Both the position numbers and the translations under genes were made by a program. Shown here one piece after another: positions 53,471-63,350 of a DNA stretch of 64,000 nucleotides (the stretch's first letter is position 1; each line of letters begins with the position of its first letter). Location: contig NW_025963613.1 in NCBI RefSeq assembly GCF_910591885.1, positions 62,001-126,000 on the forward strand. Direction: 5' to 3'. The notes below the pieces were generated by a model. The model had not been told where the DNA came from and did no database searches. It saw nothing but the letters and a program-made list of their open reading frames with translations. The DNA is from Bombus terrestris. Its lineage: Eukaryota; Arthropoda; Insecta; Hymenoptera; Apidae.

Positions 53471-55990
53471 ACGTTGTCCCACGTTGTCCCACGTTGTCCC
53501 ACGTTGTCCCACGTTGTCCCACGGTGTCCAACGGTGTCCAACGATGTCCCACGTTGTCCCACGTTGTCCCACGTTGTCCCACGTTGTCCCACGATGTCCC
53601 ACGTTGTCCCACGTTGTCCCACGTTGTCCCACGTTGTCCCACGTTGTCCCACGTTGTCCCACGTTGTCCCACGTTGTCCCACGTTGTCCCACGGTGTCCA
53701 ACGATGTCCAACGGTGTCCAGCGATGTCCAACGGTGTCCCACGTTGTCCCACGTTTTCCCACGTTGTCCCACGTTGTCCCACGGTGTCCAACGATGTCCA
53801 ACGATGTCCAACGGTGTCCCACGTTGTCCCACGTTGTTCCATGGTTTCCCACGTTGTCCCACGTTGTCCCACGTTGTCCCACGGTGTCCAACGATGTCCA
53901 ACGGTGTCCAACGGTGTCCAACGGTGTCCAACGGTGTCCCACGTGGTCCCACGTTGTCCCACGTTGTCCCACGATGTCCCACGTTGTCCCACGTTGTCCC
54001 ACGTTGTCCCACGTTGTCCCACGTTGTCCCACGTTGTCCCACGTTGTCCCACGGTGTCCAACGATGTCCAACGGTGTCCAACGGTGTCCCACGGTGTCCA
54101 ACGGTGTCCCACGTTGTCCCACGTTGTCCCACGTTGTCCCACGTTGTCCCACGTTGTCCCACGTTGTCCCACGTTGTCCAACGATGTCCAACGGTGTCCC
54201 ACGTTGTCCCACGTTGTTCCATGGTTTCCCACGTTGTCCCACGTTGTCCCACGTTGTCCCACGGTGTCCAACGATGTCCAACGGTGTCCAACGGTGTCCA
54301 ACGGTGTCCAACGGTGTCCCACGTTGGCCCACGTTGTCCCACGTTGTCCCACGGTGTCCAACGATGTCCAACGGTGTCCCACGTTGTCCCACGTTGTCCC
54401 ACGTTGTCCCACGTTGTCCCACGTTGTCCCACGATGTCCCACGTTGTACCACGTTGTCCCACGTTGTCCCACGTTGTCCCACGTTGTCCCACGTTGTCCC
54501 ACGTTGTCCCACGTTGTCCCACGTTGTCCCACGTTTTCCCACGTTGTCCCACGTTGTCCCACGGTGTCCAACGATGTCCAACGGTGTCCAACGGTGTCCC
54601 ACGGTGTCCAACGTTGTCCCACGTTGTCCCACGTTGTCCCACGTTGTCCCACGTTGTCCCACGTTGTCCCACGTTGTCCCACGTTGTCCCACGTTGTCCC
54701 ACCTTGTCCCACGTTGTCCCACGTTGTCCCACGTTGTCCCACGTTGTGCCACGTTGTCCCACGTTGTCCCACGTTGTCCCACGTTTTCCCACGTTGTCCC
54801 ACGTTGTCCCACGGTGTCCAACGATGTCCAACGGTGTCCCACGTTGTCCAACGGTGTCCCACGTTGTCCCACGTTGTCCCACGTTGTCCCACGTTGTCAA
54901 ACGATGTCCCACGTTGTCCCACGTTGTCCCACGTTGTCCCACGTTGTCCCACGTTGTCCCACGTTGTCCCACGTTGTCCCACGTTGTCCCACGTTGTCCC
55001 ACGTTGTCCCACGTTGTCCCACGTTGTCCCACGGTGTCCAACGATGTCCAACGGTGTCCAACGGTGTCCCACGGTGTCCAACGGTGTCCCACGTTGTCCC
55101 ACGTTGTCCCACGTTGTCCCACGTTGTCCCACGTTGTCCCACGTTGTCCCACGTTGTCCAACGATGTCCAACGGTGTCCCACGTTGTCCCACGTTGTTCC
55201 ATGGTTTCCCACGTTGTCCCACGTTGTCCCACGTTGTCCCACGGTGTCCAACGATGTCCAACGGTGTCCAACGGTGTCCAACGGTGTCCAACGGTGTCCC
55301 ACGTTGTCCCACGTTGTCCCACGTTGTCCCACGGTGTCCAACGATGTCCAACGGTGTCCCACGTTGTCCCACGTTGTCCCACGTTGTCCCACGATGTCCC
55401 ACGTTGTCCCACGTTGTCCCACGTTGTCCCACGTTGTCCCACGTCGTCCCACGTTGTCCCACGTTGTCCCACGTTGTCCCACGTTGTCCCACGTTGTCCC
55501 ACGTTGTCCCACGTTGTCCCACGGTGTCCAACGGTGTCCAACGATGTCCCACGTTGTCCCACGTTGTCCCACGTTGTCCCACGTTGTCCCACGATGTCCC
55601 ACGTTGTCCCACGTTGTCCCACGTTGTCCCACGTTGTCCCACGTTGTCCCACGTTGTCCCACGTTGTCCCACGTTGTCCCACGTTGTCCCACGTTGTCCC
55701 ACGTTGTTCCATGGTTTCCCACGTTGTCCCACGTTGTCCCACGTTGTCCCACGTTGTCCCACGGTGTCCAACGATGTCCAACGATGTCCAACGGTGTCCC
55801 ACGTTGTCCCACGTTGTCCCACGTTGTCCCACGTTGTCCCACGTTGTCCCACGTTGTCCCACGTTGTCCCACGGTGTCCAACGATGTCCAACGATGTCCA
55901 ACGGTGTCCCACGTTGTCCCACGTTGTTCCATGGTTTCCCACGTTGTCCCACGTTGTCCCACGTTGTCCCACGGTGTCCAACGATGTCCA
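53471..55990 (+). repeat. 2.52-kb segmental copy, partner of 59411-61930
   Basis: Offset 5,940 bp. Line-by-line comparison found a single difference, ACGTTTTCCC (54531) versus ACGATTTCCC (60471). Shared rare units include ACGTGGTCCC (53941/59881), ACGTTGTACC (54441/60381), ACCTTGTCCC (54701/60641), ACGTTGTGCC (54741/60681), ACGTTGTCAA (54891/60831) and ACGTCGTCCC (55441/61381). One change in 2.5 kb points to very recent duplication or ongoing conversion. Confidence 0.92.
54891..54910 (+). repeat. ACGTTGTCAA marker junction, copy 5 (class II)
   Basis: Class II context: Ga Aa G Ta G and three T units are inserted between ACGTTTTCCC T T and the junction, and ACCTTGTCCC plus ACGTTGTGCC lie upstream in the T run. 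- strand TGA at 54897-54899. Confidence 0.93.
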
Positions 55991-56770
55991 ACGGTGTCCA
56001 ACGGTGTCCAACGGTGTCCAACGGTGTCCAACGGTGTCCCACGTGGTCCCACGTTGTCCCACGTTGTCCCACGTTGTCCCACGTTGTCCCACGTTGTCCC
56101 ACGTTGTCCCACGTTGTCCCACGTTGTCCCACGTTGTCCCACGTTGTCCCACGGTGTCCAACGATGTCCAACGGTGTCCAACGGTGTCCCACGGTGTCCA
56201 ACGGTGTCCCACGTTGTCCCACGTTGTCCCACGTTGTCCCACGTTGTCCCACGTTGTCCCACGTTGTCCCACGTTGTCCAACGATGTCCAACGGTGTCCC
56301 ACGTTGTCCCACGTTGTTCCATGGTTTCCCACGTTGTCCCACGTTGTCCCACGTTGTCCCACGTTGTCCCACGTTGTCCCACGTTGTCCCACGACGTCCC
56401 ACGTTGTACCACGTTGTCCCACGTTGTCCCACGTTGTCCCACGTTGTCCCACGTTGTCCCACGTTGTCCCACGTTGTCCCACGTTGTCCCACGTTGTCCC
56501 ACGATGTCCCACGTTGTCCCACGTTGTCCCACGTTGTCCCACGTTGTCCCACGTTGTCCCACGTTGTCCCACGTTGTCCCACGTTGTCCCACGTTGTCCC
56601 ACGTTGTCCCACGTTGTCCCACGTTGTCCCACGATGTCCCACGTTGTCCCACGTTGTCCCACGTTGTCCCACGTTGTCCCACGTTGTCCCACGTTGTCCC
56701 ACGTTGTCCCACGTTGTCCCACGTTGTCCCACGTTGTCCCACGTTGTCCCACGTTGTCCCACGATGTCCC

Positions 56771-56950
56771 ACGTTGTCCCACGTTGTCCCACGTTGTCCC
56801 ACGTTGTCCCACGTTGTCCCACGTTGTCCCACGTTGTCCCACGTTGTCCCACGTTGTCCCACGTTGTCCCACGTTGTCCCACGTTGTCCCACGTTGTCCC
56901 ACGTTGTCCCACGTTGTCCCACGTTGTCCCACGTTGTCCCACGTTGTCCC
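56771..56950 (+). repeat. Pure T run, 18 units, in an A-punctuated T-rich stretch
   Basis: Part of about 56341-56950, which is almost only T units with single A units at 56501, 56631 and 56761 and the private ACGACGTCCC at 56391. It is the longest stretch noticed nearly free of Ga and Aa units. Confidence 0.88.
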
Positions 56951-57300
56951 ACGTTGTCCAACGGTGTCCCACGTTGTCCCACGTTGTTCCATGGTTTCCC
57001 ACGTTGTCCCACGTTGTCCCACGTTGTCCCACGTTGTCCCACGTTGTCCCACGATGTCCCACGTTGTCCCACGTGGTCCCACGTTGTCCCACGTTGTCCC
57101 ACGGTGTCCAACGATGTCCAACGGTGTCCAGCGATGTCCAACGGTGTCCAGCGATGTCCAACGGTGTCCCACGTTGTCCCACGTTTTCCCACGTTGTCCC
57201 ACGTTGTCCCACGGTGTCCAACGATGTCCAACGATGTCCAACGGTGTCCCACGTTGTCCCACGTTGTTCCATGGTTTCCCACGTTGTCCCACGTTGTCCC

Positions 57301-57350
57301 ACGTTGTTCCACGATGTCCCACGTTGTCCCACGTTGTTGCATGGTTTCCC
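57301..57350 (+). repeat. Broken and altered CCATGG pairs
   Basis: At 57301 ACGTTGTTCC is followed by an A unit rather than ATGGTTTCCC: the left half without its right half. At 57331 the pair reappears with a private ACGTTGTTGC, giving GCATGG instead of CCATGG. A lone half of the linked pair is rare and suggests a breakpoint or reversion here. Confidence 0.88.
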
Positions 57351-60300
57351 ACGTTGTCCCACGTTGTCCCACGTTGTCCCACGGTGTCCAACGATGTCCA
57401 ACGGTGTCCAACGGTGTCCAACGGTGTCCAACGGTGTCCCACGTTGTCCCACGTTGTCCCACGTTGTCCCACGTTGTCCCACGTTGTCCCACGTTGTCCC
57501 ACGTTGTCCCACGTTGTCCCACGTTGTCCCACGTTGTCCCACGTTGTCCGACGTTGTCCCACGTTGTCCCACGTTGTCCCACGTTGTCCCACGTTGTCCC
57601 ACGATGTCCCACGGTGTCCAACGATGTCCAACGGTGTCCAGCGATGTCCAACGGTGTCCCACGTTGTCCCACGTTTTCCCACGTTGTCCCACGTTGTCCC
57701 ACGTTGTCCCACGTTGTCCCACGTTGTCCCACGTTGTCCCACGTTGTCCCACGTTGTCCCACGGTGTCCAACGATGTCCAACGGTGTCCAGCGATGTCCA
57801 ACGGTGTCCCACGTTGTCCCACGTTTTCCCACGTTGTCCCACGTTGTCCCACGGTGTCCAACGATGTCCAACGATGTCCAACGGTGTCCCACGTTGTCCC
57901 ACGTTGTTCCATGGTTTCCCACGTTGTCCCACGTTGTCCCACGTTGTCCCACGGTGTCCAACGATGCCCAACGTTGTCCAACGGTGTCCAACGGTGTCCA
58001 ACGGTGTCCCACGTTGTCCCACGTTGTCCCACGTTGTCCCACGTTGTCCCACGTTGTCCCACGATGTCCCACGTTGTCCCACGTTGTCCCACGTTGTCCC
58101 ACGTTGTCCCACGTTGTCCCACGTTGTCCCACGTTGTCCCACGTTGTCCCGCGTTGTCCCACGTTGTCCCACGTTGTCCCACGTTGTCCCACGGTGTCCA
58201 ACGATGTCCAACGGTGTCCAGCGATGTCCAACGGTGTCCCACGTTGTCCCACGTTTTCCCACGTTGTCCCACGTTGTCCCACGGTGTCCAACGATGTCCA
58301 ACGATGTCCAACGGTGTCCCACGTTGTCCCACGTTGTTCCATGGTTTCCCACGTTGTCCCACGTTGTCCCACGTTGTCCCACGTTGTCCCACGTTGTCCC
58401 ACGTTGTCCCACGTTGTCCCACGTTGTCCCACGTTGTCCCACGTGGTCCCACGTTGTCCCACGTTGTCCCACGGTGTCCAACGATGTCCAACGGTGTCCC
58501 ACGTTGTCCAACGGTGTCCCACGTTGTACCACGTTGTCCCACGTTGTCCCACGTTGTCCCACGATGTCCCACGTTGTCCCACGTTGTCCCACGTTGTCCC
58601 ACGTTGTCCCACGTTGTCCCACGGTGTCCAACGATGTCCCACGTTGTCCCACGTTGTCCCACGTTGTCCCACGTTGTCCCACGATGTCCCACGTTGTCCC
58701 ACGTTGTCCCACGTTGTCCCACGTTGTCCCACGTTGTCCCACGTTGTCCCACGTTGTCCCACGTTGTCCCACGTTGTCCCACGTTGTTCCATGGTTTCCC
58801 ACGTTGTCCCACGTTGTCCCACGTTGTCCCACGTTGTCCCACGTTGTCCCACGTTGTCCCACGTTGTCCCACGTTGTCCCACGTTGTCCCACGTTGTCCC
58901 ACGTTGTCCCACGTTGTCCCACGTTGTCCCACGTTGTCCCACGTTGTTCCATGGTTTCCCACGTTGTCCCACGTTGTCCCACGTTGTCCCACGTTGTCCC
59001 ACGTTGTCCCACGTTGTCCCACGTTGTCCCACGTTGTCCCACGTTGTCCCACGTGGTCCCACGTTGTCCCACGTTGTCCCACGGTGTCCAACGATGTCCA
59101 ACGGTGTCCCACGTTGTCCAACGGTGTCCCACGTTGTCCCACGTTGTCCCACGTTGTCCCACGTTGTCCCACGATGTCCCACGTTGTCCCACGTTGTCCC
59201 ACGTTGTCCCACGTTGTCCCACGTTGTCCCACGGTGTCCAACGATGTCCCACGTTGTCCCACGTTGTCCCACGTTGTCCCACGTTGTCCCACGATGTCCC
59301 ACGTTGTCCCACGTTGTCCCACGTTGTCCCACGTTGTCCCACGTTGTCCCACGTTGTCCCACGTTGTCCCACGTTGTCCCACGTTGTCCCACGTTGTCCC
59401 ACGTTGTCCCACGTTGTCCCACGTTGTCCCACGTTGTCCCACGTTGTCCCACGTTGTCCCACGGTGTCCAACGGTGTCCAACGATGTCCCACGTTGTCCC
59501 ACGTTGTCCCACGTTGTCCCACGTTGTCCCACGATGTCCCACGTTGTCCCACGTTGTCCCACGTTGTCCCACGTTGTCCCACGTTGTCCCACGTTGTCCC
59601 ACGTTGTCCCACGTTGTCCCACGTTGTCCCACGGTGTCCAACGATGTCCAACGGTGTCCAGCGATGTCCAACGGTGTCCCACGTTGTCCCACGTTTTCCC
59701 ACGTTGTCCCACGTTGTCCCACGGTGTCCAACGATGTCCAACGATGTCCAACGGTGTCCCACGTTGTCCCACGTTGTTCCATGGTTTCCCACGTTGTCCC
59801 ACGTTGTCCCACGTTGTCCCACGGTGTCCAACGATGTCCAACGGTGTCCAACGGTGTCCAACGGTGTCCAACGGTGTCCCACGTGGTCCCACGTTGTCCC
59901 ACGTTGTCCCACGATGTCCCACGTTGTCCCACGTTGTCCCACGTTGTCCCACGTTGTCCCACGTTGTCCCACGTTGTCCCACGTTGTCCCACGGTGTCCA
60001 ACGATGTCCAACGGTGTCCAACGGTGTCCCACGGTGTCCAACGGTGTCCCACGTTGTCCCACGTTGTCCCACGTTGTCCCACGTTGTCCCACGTTGTCCC
60101 ACGTTGTCCCACGTTGTCCAACGATGTCCAACGGTGTCCCACGTTGTCCCACGTTGTTCCATGGTTTCCCACGTTGTCCCACGTTGTCCCACGTTGTCCC
60201 ACGGTGTCCAACGATGTCCAACGGTGTCCAACGGTGTCCAACGGTGTCCAACGGTGTCCCACGTTGGCCCACGTTGTCCCACGTTGTCCCACGGTGTCCA

Positions 60301-60510
60301 ACGATGTCCAACGGTGTCCCACGTTGTCCCACGTTGTCCCACGTTGTCCCACGTTGTCCCACGTTGTCCCACGATGTCCCACGTTGTACCACGTTGTCCC
60401 ACGTTGTCCCACGTTGTCCCACGTTGTCCCACGTTGTCCCACGTTGTCCCACGTTGTCCCACGTTGTCCCACGATTTCCCACGTTGTCCCACGTTGTCCC
60501 ACGGTGTCCA

Positions 60511-61930
60511 ACGATGTCCAACGGTGTCCAACGGTGTCCCACGGTGTCCAACGTTGTCCCACGTTGTCCCACGTTGTCCCACGTTGTCCCACGTTGTCCC
60601 ACGTTGTCCCACGTTGTCCCACGTTGTCCCACGTTGTCCCACCTTGTCCCACGTTGTCCCACGTTGTCCCACGTTGTCCCACGTTGTGCCACGTTGTCCC
60701 ACGTTGTCCCACGTTGTCCCACGTTTTCCCACGTTGTCCCACGTTGTCCCACGGTGTCCAACGATGTCCAACGGTGTCCCACGTTGTCCAACGGTGTCCC
60801 ACGTTGTCCCACGTTGTCCCACGTTGTCCCACGTTGTCAAACGATGTCCCACGTTGTCCCACGTTGTCCCACGTTGTCCCACGTTGTCCCACGTTGTCCC
60901 ACGTTGTCCCACGTTGTCCCACGTTGTCCCACGTTGTCCCACGTTGTCCCACGTTGTCCCACGTTGTCCCACGGTGTCCAACGATGTCCAACGGTGTCCA
61001 ACGGTGTCCCACGGTGTCCAACGGTGTCCCACGTTGTCCCACGTTGTCCCACGTTGTCCCACGTTGTCCCACGTTGTCCCACGTTGTCCCACGTTGTCCA
61101 ACGATGTCCAACGGTGTCCCACGTTGTCCCACGTTGTTCCATGGTTTCCCACGTTGTCCCACGTTGTCCCACGTTGTCCCACGGTGTCCAACGATGTCCA
61201 ACGGTGTCCAACGGTGTCCAACGGTGTCCAACGGTGTCCCACGTTGTCCCACGTTGTCCCACGTTGTCCCACGGTGTCCAACGATGTCCAACGGTGTCCC
61301 ACGTTGTCCCACGTTGTCCCACGTTGTCCCACGATGTCCCACGTTGTCCCACGTTGTCCCACGTTGTCCCACGTTGTCCCACGTCGTCCCACGTTGTCCC
61401 ACGTTGTCCCACGTTGTCCCACGTTGTCCCACGTTGTCCCACGTTGTCCCACGTTGTCCCACGGTGTCCAACGGTGTCCAACGATGTCCCACGTTGTCCC
61501 ACGTTGTCCCACGTTGTCCCACGTTGTCCCACGATGTCCCACGTTGTCCCACGTTGTCCCACGTTGTCCCACGTTGTCCCACGTTGTCCCACGTTGTCCC
61601 ACGTTGTCCCACGTTGTCCCACGTTGTCCCACGTTGTCCCACGTTGTTCCATGGTTTCCCACGTTGTCCCACGTTGTCCCACGTTGTCCCACGTTGTCCC
61701 ACGGTGTCCAACGATGTCCAACGATGTCCAACGGTGTCCCACGTTGTCCCACGTTGTCCCACGTTGTCCCACGTTGTCCCACGTTGTCCCACGTTGTCCC
61801 ACGTTGTCCCACGGTGTCCAACGATGTCCAACGATGTCCAACGGTGTCCCACGTTGTCCCACGTTGTTCCATGGTTTCCCACGTTGTCCCACGTTGTCCC
61901 ACGTTGTCCCACGGTGTCCAACGATGTCCA
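60511..61930 (+). repeat. 1,420-bp tandem duplication, left copy
   Basis: 142 units that match 61931-63350 with no difference found, including ACCTTGTCCC (60641/62061), ACGTTGTGCC (60681/62101), ACGTTGTCAA (60831/62251) and ACGTCGTCCC (61381/62801). The two copies abut exactly. The junction is visible as two Aa units in a row (61921, 61931) where other copies have Ga then Aa or Aa then Ga. Confidence 0.94.
60831..60850 (+). repeat. ACGTTGTCAA marker junction, copy 6 (class II)
   Basis: Same context as 54891; - strand TGA at 60837-60839. Derived by the 5,940-bp-offset duplication. Confidence 0.93.
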
Positions 61931-63350
61931 ACGATGTCCAACGGTGTCCAACGGTGTCCCACGGTGTCCAACGTTGTCCCACGTTGTCCCACGTTGTCCC
62001 ACGTTGTCCCACGTTGTCCCACGTTGTCCCACGTTGTCCCACGTTGTCCCACGTTGTCCCACCTTGTCCCACGTTGTCCCACGTTGTCCCACGTTGTCCC
62101 ACGTTGTGCCACGTTGTCCCACGTTGTCCCACGTTGTCCCACGTTTTCCCACGTTGTCCCACGTTGTCCCACGGTGTCCAACGATGTCCAACGGTGTCCC
62201 ACGTTGTCCAACGGTGTCCCACGTTGTCCCACGTTGTCCCACGTTGTCCCACGTTGTCAAACGATGTCCCACGTTGTCCCACGTTGTCCCACGTTGTCCC
62301 ACGTTGTCCCACGTTGTCCCACGTTGTCCCACGTTGTCCCACGTTGTCCCACGTTGTCCCACGTTGTCCCACGTTGTCCCACGTTGTCCCACGGTGTCCA
62401 ACGATGTCCAACGGTGTCCAACGGTGTCCCACGGTGTCCAACGGTGTCCCACGTTGTCCCACGTTGTCCCACGTTGTCCCACGTTGTCCCACGTTGTCCC
62501 ACGTTGTCCCACGTTGTCCAACGATGTCCAACGGTGTCCCACGTTGTCCCACGTTGTTCCATGGTTTCCCACGTTGTCCCACGTTGTCCCACGTTGTCCC
62601 ACGGTGTCCAACGATGTCCAACGGTGTCCAACGGTGTCCAACGGTGTCCAACGGTGTCCCACGTTGTCCCACGTTGTCCCACGTTGTCCCACGGTGTCCA
62701 ACGATGTCCAACGGTGTCCCACGTTGTCCCACGTTGTCCCACGTTGTCCCACGATGTCCCACGTTGTCCCACGTTGTCCCACGTTGTCCCACGTTGTCCC
62801 ACGTCGTCCCACGTTGTCCCACGTTGTCCCACGTTGTCCCACGTTGTCCCACGTTGTCCCACGTTGTCCCACGTTGTCCCACGGTGTCCAACGGTGTCCA
62901 ACGATGTCCCACGTTGTCCCACGTTGTCCCACGTTGTCCCACGTTGTCCCACGATGTCCCACGTTGTCCCACGTTGTCCCACGTTGTCCCACGTTGTCCC
63001 ACGTTGTCCCACGTTGTCCCACGTTGTCCCACGTTGTCCCACGTTGTCCCACGTTGTCCCACGTTGTTCCATGGTTTCCCACGTTGTCCCACGTTGTCCC
63101 ACGTTGTCCCACGTTGTCCCACGGTGTCCAACGATGTCCAACGATGTCCAACGGTGTCCCACGTTGTCCCACGTTGTCCCACGTTGTCCCACGTTGTCCC
63201 ACGTTGTCCCACGTTGTCCCACGTTGTCCCACGGTGTCCAACGATGTCCAACGATGTCCAACGGTGTCCCACGTTGTCCCACGTTGTTCCATGGTTTCCC
63301 ACGTTGTCCCACGTTGTCCCACGTTGTCCCACGGTGTCCAACGATGTCCA
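61931..63350 (+). repeat. 1,420-bp tandem duplication, right copy
   Basis: Second copy. The match ends at unit 63351 (Ga), where the left copy runs into the Aa unit that opens this one at 61931; this is the expected signature of a simple tandem duplication made by unequal exchange or replication slippage. Confidence 0.94.
62251..62270 (+). repeat. ACGTTGTCAA marker junction, copy 7 (class II)
   Basis: Exactly 1,420 bp after copy 6, produced by the tandem duplication; - strand TGA at 62257-62259. Confidence 0.93.

Larger units (their letters stand above)
59411..61930 (+). repeat. 2.52-kb segmental copy, partner of 53471-55990
   Basis: Second copy. The private ACGATTTCCC at 60471 (one T to A change at 60474) is its only difference noticed. 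Its right end coincides with the end of the first copy of the 1,420-bp tandem duplication, so that later event marks its edge. Confidence 0.92.
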
